The notes under the pieces: generated by a model
What the model was told of the DNA's origin: nothing
Databases searched by the model: none
What the model saw: the letters and a program-made list of their open reading frames with translations, nothing else
Position numbers and translations under genes: made by a program
From: Rhodopseudomonas boonkerdii
GTDB taxonomy: Bacteria > Pseudomonadota > Alphaproteobacteria > Rhizobiales > Xanthobacteraceae
Direction of reading: 5' to 3'
Assembly: GCF_021184025.1 (NCBI RefSeq)
Contig: NZ_CP036537.1
Span: forward strand, 4,712,001 to 4,776,000
Length of the DNA stretch: 64,000 nt
Shown here: in pieces, positions 12,088-23,473 of the stretch
Numbering within the stretch: position 1 is the first letter of the stretch
How the letters are laid out: every line of letters starts with the position of its first letter

Positions 12088-13725
12088 TCAGGGCACCGGG
12101 CGGCGACTGCTGGAGGAGAAATCTTCCGCCGCATCGCTGCGCAGATCACCCGGCGTGCCGCCCTTCGACCCACGCGGCAGCACCATCAGCGCAGCAATCG
12201 TGGTCGGAATGCCCGGCCTGCCCCACAACGTCGGCTGGACATCGAACTCGACACGAAGATTCCGACTGTCGATTTCCGAGACTTTCGCCAGCCAGTCCAT
12301 ACAAACCGGATCCGATGCGAAACAGGCCCCGACCCATCCCCGCCCAAGCGTTTCAGGCCGCGGCATGCCCCAAGTGTATTGAAAGCGGAATGGCCGGCTG
12401 TAGCGTGGATGGTCGGGACTATAGAAGGCGGTCGCAAAAGCCAGACCATCATCGCCACTCACCTGAGCCAGCGGAAGATCTGTCGCCTGATGCCAGCGCT
12501 TGGTCAGTTCGAGCGCAGCGAGACGGTAGTAAGTACGCTCATTGGGGCTAACCCCGTTACGCTGAATAGCGTGGATCGGCGCAGCGACGACGATGGCAAT
12601 GATCGCGCTTCCCGCCACCCAGGCTGCGAGATTGACGACGAAGAAGCGCTCCAGCGTGAAGCTGGCTCCGCAGACGATGAGGATGACCGGCAGGAAAAGA
12701 CCCTGTGCAGCCCAGATCGACGGCATATTGGTGCCGAGCGCCAGCGCCGTGATGGGTGGCAACACGATTGTGCCGACAAATACCCAGAACAATAAAACGA
12801 GCCCGGACGGCAGGGCATGAAGGTCCGAAAAGAACCGCCCGAGTCGACGCCCCGCCGAAAGCGTCCAGGCGATCGCTGGAACCGCAAGCGCCGCAGCGAT
12901 ACCAAGCAGGAACATGGTCGCCTCGCCAAGAGAATGGCGAAAGCCAAAACCACCCTGCTGCCGCAGTGGATATGTGAGAGTCTGGCCGTCATTCAGGGCC
13001 AGCCAGTGCAAATGCGGGCCAAGTACAACCAGCCCCACCAACGTCGAGAGCCACGGCGCCGCCGACTTGAAATAGGCGGCGCGCCGCGGATGCGCGAACG
13101 TCGCGAGCGCGAAACTGGCAATCAGGAATACCGAATAATATTTGCCGAGCATGGCCAAGGCTGCCAGTACGCCCGTGGCGATCGACCAGCCGATCCTACG
13201 GGTCTCGAACGAGCGCAGATGGCAGTACGTCGCGAGCGGCCAGATCGTCAGCAGCACACTGTTGGCATTGAAACGCTGGGCGTAGAATTGATACACCGGC
13301 GTCAGCATCAGCAGCATCAGCACGACGGCCCGTGCATCGCCGCGCACGAAGCGCCGCGTAATCAGATCGACTGCAAACAGCGCTGCTGCCGCATTGGTCA
13401 TGGACAGCAGCTGGAACGACCAGTCGGTGAGCGGGAAAACCCGTGTCCATAGCCAGGCTACCCAGCCCATCAGCGGGGGATGCTTGGCATTCCCCCAAGC
13501 GAATTCCCGTCCAAGAGTCCAGGTTTCCAACGCGTCGGCATGCAGGTCGCCGCTCTGATAGGCGATGACGAGGAACAACCACCACGCCGCGGCAAAGCTG
13601 ACTATCAGAAAAGGGATCGCCCAGCCTCTTTCGATGCCGTCGAGCCATGCCAAGAATGGGCGGCGCCAACGCGCCGGCGCCGCGGCCGAACGTGCGGCCA
13701 TGGCGGCGAAATAATCGAACCGCAC
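12088..13725 (-). CDS. GT39/ArnT-like membrane glycosyltransferase
   Basis: The 545-residue protein has many hydrophobic helices and the extracytoplasmic acidic loop typical of dolichyl/undecaprenyl-phosphate sugar transferases (PMT_2 family). The loop (QSGDLHADALETW...AWGNAKHPPL) near residues 57-83 carries the catalytic acidic residues, with the KHPPL motif after it. ARFNANS-like text (QRFNANSVLL) occurs near residue 150. Such enzymes move a sugar from a polyprenyl phosphate to lipid A or another envelope acceptor; the acceptor here is unknown. The start is GTG at 13725 or ATG eight codons later, and neither has a clear ribosome site. The gene is divergent from carA. Confidence 0.8.
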   Translation of the reverse strand: MRFDYFAAMAARSAAAPARWRRPFLAWLDGIERGWAIPFLIVSFAAAWWLFLVIAYQSGDLHADALETWTLGREFAWGNAKHPPLMGWVAWLWTRVFPLTDWSFQLLSMTNAAAALFAVDLITRRFVRGDARAVVLMLLMLTPVYQFYAQRFNANSVLLTIWPLATYCHLRSFETRRIGWSIATGVLAALAMLGKYYSVFLIASFALATFAHPRRAAYFKSAAPWLSTLVGLVVLGPHLHWLALNDGQTLTYPLRQQGGFGFRHSLGEATMFLLGIAAALAVPAIAWTLSAGRRLGRFFSDLHALPSGLVLLFWVFVGTIVLPPITALALGTNMPSIWAAQGLFLPVILIVCGASFTLERFFVVNLAAWVAGSAIIAIVVAAPIHAIQRNGVSPNERTYYRLAALELTKRWHQATDLPLAQVSGDDGLAFATAFYSPDHPRYSRPFRFQYTWGMPRPETLGRGWVGACFASDPVCMDWLAKVSEIDSRNLRVEFDVQPTLWGRPGIPTTIAALMVLPRGSKGGTPGDLRSDAAEDFSSSSRRPVP

Positions 13726-13943
13726 GGAAATATCCGGAAATATCCAGTGGAGGGGTGCTAACGGCTAATCGGGCGCTCAGCAAGCGACGTTCGACATATT
13801 TGGCTAATTCAACCTTTAATTAAGTTGATCCAACGTCTCACACCCCGCCGGGCCCGCCGTGAAGGAGCAGGCCGGGTTCCCGCGTGTGAATCCCGCCGAT
13901 CCGGCTTTGACGCCGCTGGGCCGCGGGACTATGTAGTCCTCTC

Positions 13944-15134
13944 ATGACCCCCACAGAAACATCCCCAGCCTGGCCGGACCACAAACCGACCGCGCTCCTC
14001 GTGCTCGCCGATGGTACCGTGCTGGAGGGCTTCGGCCTCGGCGCAGAAGGCCAGGCCGTCGGCGAAGTCTGCTTCAACACCGCCATGACCGGCTATGAAG
14101 AGATCCTCACCGATCCCTCCTATGCCGGTCAGCTCATCACCTTCACCTTCCCGCATATCGGCAATGTCGGCACCAACGACGAGGATATCGAGACGGTAAA
14201 CATGGCGGCGACGCCCGGCGCGCGTGGCGTGATCCTGCGCTCGGCGATCACCGATCCGTCCAATTTCCGCGCCTCCCGGCATCTCGATGCCTGGCTCAAG
14301 GCTCGCGGTATTATCGGCATCTCCGGCATCGATACCCGTGCCCTTACTGCGCTGATCCGGACCCAGGGTATGCCGAATGCCGTCATCGCCCATGCCCGGG
14401 ACGGAAAGTTCGACCTGCACGGGCTGAAGGAAGAAGCGCGCGAATGGCCCGGCCTCGAAGGCATGGACCTGGTACCCATGGTCACCTCCGGCCAGCGCTT
14501 CACCTGGGACGAGACGCCTTGGGAATGGAACAAGGGTTTTGGCCGCCAGGACAAACCAGAGTTTAATGTCGTCGCCATCGATTATGGCATCAAGCGCAAT
14601 ATCCTGCGCCTGCTCGCCGGCGAAGGATGTAAGGTGACGGTCGTTCCCGCCACCACCTCGGCTGACGAGATCCTGGCGATGAAGCCGGATGGCGTTTTCC
14701 TGTCCAATGGCCCGGGCGATCCTGCCGAAACCGGTAAATATGCCGTGCCGGTCATCAAGCAGGTGATCGACTCCGGACTGCCGACCTTCGGCATCTGCCT
14801 CGGTCACCAGATGCTCGGCCTTGCGGTCGGCGCCAGGACCAAAAAGATGCATCAGGGCCACCACGGTGCAAACCACCCCGTCAAGGACGAGACCACCGGC
14901 AAGGTCGAAATCACCTCGATGAATCATGGCTTCGCGGTAGATGAGACGACACTGCCCAAGGGCGCCAAACAGACCCACATCTCGCTGTTCGATGGCTCCA
15001 ATTGCGGCATCGAACTCGAAGGCAAGCCGGTGTTCTCAGTGCAGTACCACCCGGAAGCATCGCCCGGCCCTCGAGATTCGCACTATTTGTTCAAGCGGTT
15101 CGCGGATCTGATGCGGGCGCAGAAGGCGTCGTAA
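13944..15134 (+). CDS. carA: Carbamoyl-phosphate synthase small subunit CarA
   Basis: CarA hydrolyses glutamine and passes ammonia to CarB for carbamoyl phosphate, the precursor of arginine and pyrimidines. The 396-residue protein has the CarA N-terminal domain (GYEEILTDPSY, PHIGNVGTNDED, ISGIDTRALT) and a class I glutamine amidotransferase domain. The nucleophile is Cys285 in FGICLGHQ, and the His/Glu pair lies in VQYHPEASPGP near residue 369. Unlike in enterobacteria, carB does not follow directly: it starts 2.6 kb downstream after three unrelated genes. The gene is complete. Confidence 0.97.
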   Translation: MTPTETSPAWPDHKPTALLVLADGTVLEGFGLGAEGQAVGEVCFNTAMTGYEEILTDPSYAGQLITFTFPHIGNVGTNDEDIETVNMAATPGARGVILRSAITDPSNFRASRHLDAWLKARGIIGISGIDTRALTALIRTQGMPNAVIAHARDGKFDLHGLKEEAREWPGLEGMDLVPMVTSGQRFTWDETPWEWNKGFGRQDKPEFNVVAIDYGIKRNILRLLAGEGCKVTVVPATTSADEILAMKPDGVFLSNGPGDPAETGKYAVPVIKQVIDSGLPTFGICLGHQMLGLAVGARTKKMHQGHHGANHPVKDETTGKVEITSMNHGFAVDETTLPKGAKQTHISLFDGSNCGIELEGKPVFSVQYHPEASPGPRDSHYLFKRFADLMRAQKAS

Positions 15135-15152
15135 GACGCCGAACCTTCCGCG

Positions 15153-15181
15153 GTCATTGCGAGCGCAGCGAGGCAATCCAG
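15153..15181. repeat. Short dispersed repeat (GTCATTGCGAGCGCAGCGAGGCAATCC type)
   Basis: This unit between carA and the thioesterase gene is a common intergenic element of Rhizobiales genomes (frequently mis-translated as CERSEAIQ). Its ends (ATTGC...GCAAT) are inverted, so it can fold into a hairpin. Only one copy is seen in this window. Confidence 0.7.
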
Positions 15182-15315
15182 CTTTGCTGCGCTTTTTGTT
15201 TCTGCGCTTCTGTATCGCAGCGCCCCTCCCACGATAGATACAGATCGACGAAAAGCCGTTGGCGAAGGTGTCGCGTTTTTTGTATGATACCCATCATCGT
15301 AAACCAGGGAACGCC

Positions 15316-15801
15316 ATGATCGACCAGCCCTCCTCCTTCGGCGTCGTCTCCCCTGCCGTGCTCGCCTCGATGTCCGGCCTCGATTTCGTGCGAAAAATGT
15401 TCGCAGGCGACCTGCCGCAGCCGCCGATCATGGAGAACGTCGGGCCGTTCGACTCGAGCGCCGAACATGGCCGTGTGGTGTTTCACAGCGTTCCCGGCAT
15501 TCGGCACTACAATCCGATCGGCTCGGTGCATGGTGGCTACGCTGCGATCCTGCTGGACTCCGCGATGGGCCTTGCGGTGCATTCGACGCTGCCGCCCGGC
15601 TCCGGCTATACCACGCTGGAATTCAAGATCAGCTTCATCCGCGGCATGAGTGAAACCACAGGCACCATCCGCACCGAAGGCAAAGTGCTTAATGTCGGCC
15701 GCCGCGCCGGCACGGCGGAAGCAAGGATCACGGATAACAAAGGACGTCTGCTCGCGCACGCGACGACAACCTGTCTGGTGTTCGAGCTTCCAAAGAGCTG
15801 A
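15316..15801 (+). CDS. PaaI-family hotdog-fold thioesterase
   Basis: The 161-residue protein has the hotdog acyl-CoA thioesterase signature: HYNPIGSVHGGYAAILLDSAMG near residues 68-90 (the HGG helix), then the strand pair TLEFKISFIRG. Such enzymes hydrolyse acyl- or aryl-CoA esters in the cytoplasm; the substrate is not predictable. ATG 15316 is supported by AGGGA 5 bases upstream and by the homology boundary; an extra 19 codons upstream are not needed. It is probably an independent gene in the carA-carB interval. Confidence 0.88.
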   Translation: MIDQPSSFGVVSPAVLASMSGLDFVRKMFAGDLPQPPIMENVGPFDSSAEHGRVVFHSVPGIRHYNPIGSVHGGYAAILLDSAMGLAVHSTLPPGSGYTTLEFKISFIRGMSETTGTIRTEGKVLNVGRRAGTAEARITDNKGRLLAHATTTCLVFELPKS

Positions 15802-15859
15802 CAATAAGAAGCCCCCTCCTTCCGGAGAGGGCTATCGGTAGCGTTTTGATCGACGACAA

Positions 15860-16381
15860 TTATCTCTCGTTGGCGCCTTCCTGGCGGCTGGCCTCGAACA
15901 AGAACCAGGTGCGGCGCTCGGTGTCGTCGATGTAGTTTTCCAGAAGACTGGCGCTGGCGACGTCGTTGGCGTCGTCGCAGACCTTATGCGCCTTGCGCAA
16001 CGCGGCGGCCATCTTCTTGTTGTCTTCCATCAGCTCGTGCAGCATCTCGATGGGCGGCACGTAGTCTTCGTTGTTATCCTTGATGGTCTGCACCTTGGCG
16101 ATCTCGCCGATCGAGTGCAGCGTGCGACCGCCGATCTTGCGCACGCGCTCTGCGAGCGGATCGGTGGTCGCGAAGATCTGGTCCGCGTGATCGTCGAGCA
16201 GCAGATGGTAGTCACGGAAATGGCGGCCCGAAATGTGCCAATGGAAATTCTTCGTCTTCAGATAAAGCGCGAAGGCGTCGGCCAGGAGACCATTGAGCGC
16301 TTTTGTGACTTTCTCCACGCCATCCGCGGCAAGGTCTGTCGGGGTGTTGAGATCGGCGGCGATTTTCGATTTGGTGCTCAC
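15860..16381 (-). CDS. dps: Dps-family DNA-binding ferritin
   Basis: Dps forms dodecameric shells that oxidise and store iron and protect DNA in stressed cells. The 173-residue protein has the four-helix ferritin-like core with the inter-subunit ferroxidase residues in KTKNFHWHISG and HLLLDDHADQI. A short Lys-containing N-terminus (STKSKIAADLN) may contact DNA. The start is GTG at 16381, 8 bases after GGAAGG; no suitable ATG exists. An EcfG-type promoter (GGAAC-N16-CGTT) lies about 180 bases upstream on the same strand, which places dps in the general stress response. Confidence 0.94.
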   Translation of the reverse strand: MSTKSKIAADLNTPTDLAADGVEKVTKALNGLLADAFALYLKTKNFHWHISGRHFRDYHLLLDDHADQIFATTDPLAERVRKIGGRTLHSIGEIAKVQTIKDNNEDYVPPIEMLHELMEDNKKMAAALRKAHKVCDDANDVASASLLENYIDDTERRTWFLFEASRQEGANER

Positions 16382-16559
16382 GTGCGATACCTTCCTATGA
16401 ACGCGGTCACTGTGGCCAGGCGGGATTGATCGCGCGGAACTGTCTGCGACCAACGGTCCGCCGTGTTGAATGCCCGTGTCTTCGATGACTCCAAAACGTC
16501 GAAGTGGCTTGTCGGGTAAAAGGCGTTTCCAAGTTGCCTGGAACGCTTTAGACGGTTTC

Positions 16560-16584
16560 AACGCAGGACAAGTGTAAGGGTTCC
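16560..16584 (-). promoter_or_regulatory. EcfG (general stress sigma) type promoter for dps
   Basis: Read on the minus strand, GGAAC (16584-16580) is followed by exactly 16 bases and then CGTT (16563-16560). This is the established alphaproteobacterial EcfG consensus. It points toward dps, a classical member of that regulon, and would give a leader of about 170 bases. Confidence 0.7.
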
Positions 16585-16617
16585 CCTGGAGGGAACAAGG
16601 ACAAGGCGCGCCGCTGC

Positions 16618-17313
16618 ATGGAAGATTGGATCGATTATTACGATTCCACCCACACGATTTACGCCAGCAAACACCACCGTGACGTCCATTTCGAACTGAT
16701 CGCCCGCGACATCGCCGGTTACATCCTGTCCAAGGACGCCACCGTCCTCGACTATGCCTGCGGGGAAGCATTGTCGGCCGGCAAGATCGCCGAATCCTGC
16801 GCAGAACTCATCCTGGCCGAACCGGCACCGAAGGTGCGTAGCCGGGTGGCAGCGCGCTTTGCGACCAATCCGAAGATCATCGTGCATTCGCTCGACGAGC
16901 TCCGCGATCTGCCCGCCGGCTCGATCGATCTCGCCGTCATGAATTCGGTCGCCCAGTATATGACCCAGCACCAGCTGGAAGAGGCCCTCACCATGGTGAA
17001 GCGCTTGCTCAAGGCGGACGGCCAACTTGTGGTCGGCGATGTCTTGCCGCCGGAGCTAGGGATGATGACCGACGTACTGGCGCTGCTGCGGCTCGCCACC
17101 AAACACGGCTTCCTCTGGGACGCGCTCCTCAGTCTGGTCAAAACCGCCCTGTCCGACTACCGTCAGTTAAGGGCAACGCTCGGTCTGCAGCACTACAGCG
17201 CGGCGGACATGATTGCCAAACTTGAGGCAGCAGGATACCGAGCGACGCGCGCCAAGATCAATATCGGCCACAATCAGGCCCGGATGACGTTTGTCGCGCA
17301 TCGGATCGGTTGA
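16618..17313 (+). CDS. Class I SAM-dependent methyltransferase
   Basis: The 231-residue protein has the Rossmann-type methyltransferase core. Motif I is VLDYACGEA near residue 43, an acidic strand end follows in LILAEPAP, and motif IV-like text is SIDLAVMNSVAQYM near residue 102. The C-terminal half is helical (LRLATKHGFLW, LRATLGLQHYSAADM). The acceptor substrate is unknown; it is not a clear tRNA, rRNA or ubiquinone enzyme. The gene starts about 35 bases beyond the divergent dps promoter and is followed by the tRNA-like element, so it is probably transcribed alone. Confidence 0.78.
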   Translation: MEDWIDYYDSTHTIYASKHHRDVHFELIARDIAGYILSKDATVLDYACGEALSAGKIAESCAELILAEPAPKVRSRVAARFATNPKIIVHSLDELRDLPAGSIDLAVMNSVAQYMTQHQLEEALTMVKRLLKADGQLVVGDVLPPELGMMTDVLALLRLATKHGFLWDALLSLVKTALSDYRQLRATLGLQHYSAADMIAKLEAAGYRATRAKINIGHNQARMTFVAHRIG

Positions 17314-17373
17314 TTAGGATCTGAAACGTTAAGGTTAAGAAAACCTTTGTAAAACTGCTGGTAGATCAGCCGT

Positions 17374-17389
17374 CTGTGATCGATCACAG
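17374..17389. promoter_or_regulatory. Perfect 16-bp palindrome upstream of the tRNA-like element
   Basis: CTGTGATCGATCACAG reads the same on both strands. It lies 7 bases before the 5' end of the tRNA-like sequence. The half-site TGTGATC recalls GntR/CRP-type operators, but the spacing (N4 between TGTGA and TCACA) is not that of CRP. It may be an operator or a processing hairpin. Confidence 0.4.
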
Positions 17390-17396
17390 TGAGAGT

Positions 17397-17473
17397 GGCC
17401 CGGTGGCGGAAATGTCTACGCGGGGGCGAGTGCATCGCTTCATATCCTGGTTCAAGTCCAGGCTGGGCCTCCA
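17397..17473 (+). tRNA. tRNA-like sequence (tRNA-Cys-like) with an abnormal anticodon arm; possibly a pseudogene
   Basis: A 77-base cloverleaf can be drawn. The acceptor stem is GGCCCGG (17397-17403) with CTGGGCC (17463-17469), one G-U pair. A D-stem GCG/CGC (17406-17408, 17419-17421) follows, then a perfect T-arm CCTGG-TTCAAGT-CCAGG (17446-17462), discriminator T and encoded CCA (17471-17473). U73 and a GCA triplet after T (17431-17434) suggest tRNA-Cys. However, the anticodon region does not fold normally. The best stem (17424-17428 with 17436-17440) leaves the loop AGTGCAT, which lacks U33 in the right place, and the D-loop lacks the GG pair. It could be a decayed tRNA, an unusual tRNA or the head of a longer RNA. 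Confidence 0.45.
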
Positions 17474-17735
17474 TCTCTTCGCCGCCTCCGGCGGCTTCGG
17501 CTCGGCGAGCTATCATCGGCCCGGGCTTCTCCACAGGCGGGCTCGCCACGCCGTATCGTGGAGCGCGAAGGCGGGTTCAAAAGCCTTCCCTGCCCCGTTA
17601 TAGTGGTCTAAAGACAGCCGCGCGCGAAGACTGACCAGCTCCTTAAGGGATCAAGGCCCAGTCAGGCGCCCGGGCCGAGGGACGCGCGACTGCGCGCCCT
17701 TTTTTTGTGCCGATTTGTCACCACCGCGAGACGTA
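17474..17735 (+). other. Structured gene-free stretch before carB ending in a terminator
   Basis: No protein gene is credible here. After the tRNA-like element come several foldable segments. These are GCCGCC-TCC-GGCGGC near 17481, a larger GGCGAGC...GCTCGCC stem-loop near 17502-17545, GAAGGC...GCCTTC near 17566-17588, and GACTG...CAGTC. An intrinsic terminator closes the stretch. GGCCCAG at 17655-17661 is perfectly complementary to the 3' acceptor strand of the tRNA-like sequence. A transcript of about 310 bases from 17397 to 17706 is conceivable. Confidence 0.35.
17679..17706 (+). terminator. Intrinsic terminator upstream of carB
   Basis: GGG-A-CGCGC (17679-17687) pairs with GCGCG-CCC (17692-17699) around a GACT loop, with one bulged A, followed by seven T (17700-17706). 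It ends just 30 bases before the carB start, so it must stop a transcript from upstream rather than carB itself. Confidence 0.8.
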
Positions 17736-21200
<3,465 letters not shown>

Positions 21201-21414
21201 CCTCGAACCGGCGCGGCAATCCGGATTGAGGTCGGTCAGGAACAGGTCATGACGGGAACCAGCCGGTCATGAGCCGGTTCTGTTTTGGCGCCTGAATCCT
21301 GCATCTGCGCCGGCTGCAACGACAGCCCCGCATATCCCCTGCAGGCCGATTTCACGGACTGAAGAGTTTCGCCGCACGCGCAAGCGTGCGGCATGACGTT
21401 AAAGGACGAAGAGA

Positions 21415-21891
21415 ATGGTTGAGAAGGTCCCGATGACCGCTAACGGTTTCGCTGCCCTCGAAGTCGAGCTGAAGGAGCGCCAGACGGTGCACCGTCCGCG
21501 CATCATCGAGCAGATCGCCGAAGCGCGCTCTCATGGCGACCTCTCCGAAAACGCCGAATATCACGCGGCGAAGGAAGAGCAGTCGCATAACGAAGGCCGC
21601 ATCAGCGAGATCGAAGACAAGCTCGCACGCGCCGACATCATCGACATCAGCAAGCTCAGCGGCGACACCATCAAGTTCGGCGCTACCGTCACACTGATCG
21701 ATGAGGACACCGAGAAGAAGACGGTGTGGCAGATCGTCGGCGAGCCGGAAGCCGATGCCAAGAATGGACGCATCTCGATCACGTCGCCTCTGGCGCGCGC
21801 ACTGATCGGCAAGAGCAAGGGCACCTCCGTCGAGGTAATCGCCCCAGGCGGATCGAAGGCCTATGAGATTGCCAAGGTGGAGTGGCGCTAA
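21415..21891 (+). CDS. greA: Transcription elongation factor GreA
   Basis: GreA enters the RNA polymerase secondary channel and stimulates cleavage of backtracked RNA. The 158-residue protein has the N-terminal coiled coil with the tip acidic residues in [13 protein letters not shown] (residues 38-50) and the C-terminal FKBP-like domain ([14 protein letters not shown] onward). Length is standard. The start at 21415 follows AAAGGACGAAGAG. An intrinsic terminator follows. It lies 214 bases after carB and likely has its own promoter. Confidence 0.97.
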   Translation: MVEKVPMTANGFAALEVELKERQTVHRPRIIEQIAEARSHGDLSENAEYHAAKEEQSHNEGRISEIEDKLARADIIDISKLSGDTIKFGATVTLIDEDTEKKTVWQIVGEPEADAKNGRISITSPLARALIGKSKGTSVEVIAPGGSKAYEIAKVEWR

Positions 21892-21929
21892 CCCAGCCCG
21901 TCCGCAACTTGCAGGACATCAAAATTCAG

Positions 21930-21954
21930 GCCGCGCTTACAGCGCGGCTTTTTT
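21930..21954 (+). terminator. Intrinsic terminator of greA
   Basis: GCCGCGC (21930-21936) pairs with GCGCGGC (21942-21948) around TTACA, followed by six T. Confidence 0.92.
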
Positions 21955-22228
21955 GTTGCCACCGCGCACGTTTGGCGCCGGCGCCAATTGCGCAATCCCG
22001 GTGCCGTAACAACGGCCACAACGCACATCCAGAAGATGCAGTTCGGCCGCGAAACACCAGCCGGCAGGGAGCCTCACCGGATAGGCACAGGCTGCAATCA
22101 TCGGGCTTCACGATGCCAGCAAGGTTGGAAAATTCTTAAGATCACGGCGGTTTTCACACGAGAGTGACCAGTACTTTGTCTGGAGGCGATGCTAGAACTG
22201 ATCCGTCATTCACAGGGGGACATATGAC
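21955..22228. other. Gene-free stretch between greA and the DoxX gene
   Basis: No gene is seen. The stretch holds a perfect 16-base palindrome TTGGCGCCGGCGCCAA at 21972-21987, and presumably the DoxX promoter near its 3' end. GGGGGA at about 22215-22220 is the ribosome site of the following gene. Confidence 0.4.
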
Positions 22229-22630
22229 ATGGACCAAGCCTTCGCTAAATTTCAGCCACTCGCATTGAGCCTGTTGCGCTTCATCACCGGCCTCGTGCTG
22301 CTGCAATATGGCATCGCCAAGATCTTCAAATTTCCGGTCGTACCTTACTTCGCCAACATCCCGCCATTGATCACGGTGGCCGGTGCGATCGAACTCATCG
22401 GCGGCGCATTGCTGCTGCTCGGCCTGTTCACACGCCCGGTCGCCTTCATTCTCTCGGGCCAGATGGCTTGCGCCTACTTCATCGGCCATATGTTCAAGGG
22501 CGCTGATCCGGTGTTCCTGCCGCTGCTGAATGGCGGCACGCTGGCTATCGCGCTGTGCTTCACCTGCCTCTATATCGCGACCGCCGGCGGCGGTCCGATC
22601 AGCGCCGATGCGGCGATCAAGAAGAGCTGA
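22229..22630 (+). CDS. DoxX-family integral membrane protein
   Basis: The 133-residue protein has four hydrophobic helices and the DoxX pattern: LLRFITGLVLLQYGIAKI in helix 1, a short PPLITVAGAIELIGGALLLLGLFTR helix pair, and a final helix ending in a short polar tail. DoxX proteins sit in the inner membrane and are linked to thiol/oxidative balance in some bacteria, but the biochemical role here is unknown. A second ATG five bases upstream is out of frame. The gene is followed by palindromic repeats and then the convergent Lrp gene. Confidence 0.88.
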   Translation: MDQAFAKFQPLALSLLRFITGLVLLQYGIAKIFKFPVVPYFANIPPLITVAGAIELIGGALLLLGLFTRPVAFILSGQMACAYFIGHMFKGADPVFLPLLNGGTLAIALCFTCLYIATAGGGPISADAAIKKS

Positions 22631-22640
22631 GGATAATCTT

Positions 22641-22728
22641 GTAGGGCGGATTAGCCGAAGGCGTAATCCGCCGGCCGAGCCCGTGTGGCGAAGGTCGGCG
22701 GATTACGCTTCGCTCATCCGCCCTACGG
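22641..22728. repeat. Inverted pair of palindromic repeats (GTAGGGCGGATTA family)
   Basis: GTAGGGCGGATTAGCC at 22641 continues to TAATCCGCCGG at about 22674. An inverted partner, GGCGGATTACGC to TCATCCGCCCTACGG, lies at 22696-22728. The second unit nearly matches 6451-6485. It sits between convergent genes. Confidence 0.85.
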
Positions 22729-22735
22729 CTCCGAG

Positions 22736-23215
22736 CTACTCCGCGTCCTTCAATTCCAACGGCACGGCTGCAGCATATTTCGAATTGTGCAGCACCAGCG
22801 ATGTCCTGACATTGCGCACATGAGGCGCTGCCGTCAGCTGGCTGACAAAGACCTGAAACGTCGCCATGTCGGGCGCCACGCATTTCAGGATGAAATCGAT
22901 CTCGCCGGACAGCATCCAGCATTCGCGCACCAGCGGCTCCTTGCGGACGAAATCCTCAAACGCCTTGAGATCGGCATCGGCTTGGCTGGAGAGATGCACC
23001 GAGGCGAATACCGTGACATCGAAGCCCAGCTTCCGCGGATCGAGCAACCCCCGATAGCCCTGGATATAGCCGGCCTCCTCGAGCGCGCGGACCCGCCGCA
23101 AGCAGGGCGGCGGCGAGATGCCGACCCTTTTCGCCAGTTCCACATTGGTGATTCGGCCGTCGGCCTGAATCTCGGCGAGGATTTTGAGATCGATCTCGTC
23201 TAGGCTTTTCGACAC
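22736..23215 (-). CDS. Lrp/AsnC-family transcriptional regulator
   Basis: The protein has an N-terminal winged helix (LDEIDLKILAEIQADGRITNVELAKRVG, then PPPCLRRVRALEEAGYI) and a C-terminal RAM/AsnC ligand-binding ferredoxin fold, as usual for about 159 residues. Such regulators bind amino acids and control nearby and distant genes. The start is probably GTG at 23215; a TTG nine codons upstream (23242) is possible. It is divergent from trxB across about 230-260 bases, which is where its own operator would be expected. Confidence 0.9.
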   Translation of the reverse strand: MSKSLDEIDLKILAEIQADGRITNVELAKRVGISPPPCLRRVRALEEAGYIQGYRGLLDPRKLGFDVTVFASVHLSSQADADLKAFEDFVRKEPLVRECWMLSGEIDFILKCVAPDMATFQVFVSQLTAAPHVRNVRTSLVLHNSKYAAAVPLELKDAE

Positions 23216-23473
23216 GCCGGGTCCCGCTGGTATTCGGAGCAATCAGTCGCGACTTGTTTAGCGCAGACGCCACAACTGGCGCAATTTTATTGCGCGTGCA
23301 TTGCAGAAATTAAGCCTTCGCGGGGGAAAAATAGACGCCGCGAATTGCAATTCTTGCATAGCTCACCAGATATTCTAGAATTCCTTTCAACGACTTCGCG
23401 CCGCTGCGATCGGATCGCCGGCACATTTCGCACCAAGCGCTGACTTTATTGCCCTGCGGAAGGGGACTCGACC

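Noticed and set aside
17274..17549. 91-codon minus-strand frame over the tRNA-like element
   Set aside because: Its central text (GLEPGY...SPP) is the usual false protein read from the antisense of a tRNA.
17397..17706. Two-piece (permuted) tmRNA
   Set aside because: No tag reading frame of the ANDN type was found, no G3-U70 alanine identity pair exists, and the 5' and 3' acceptor strands are in normal order.
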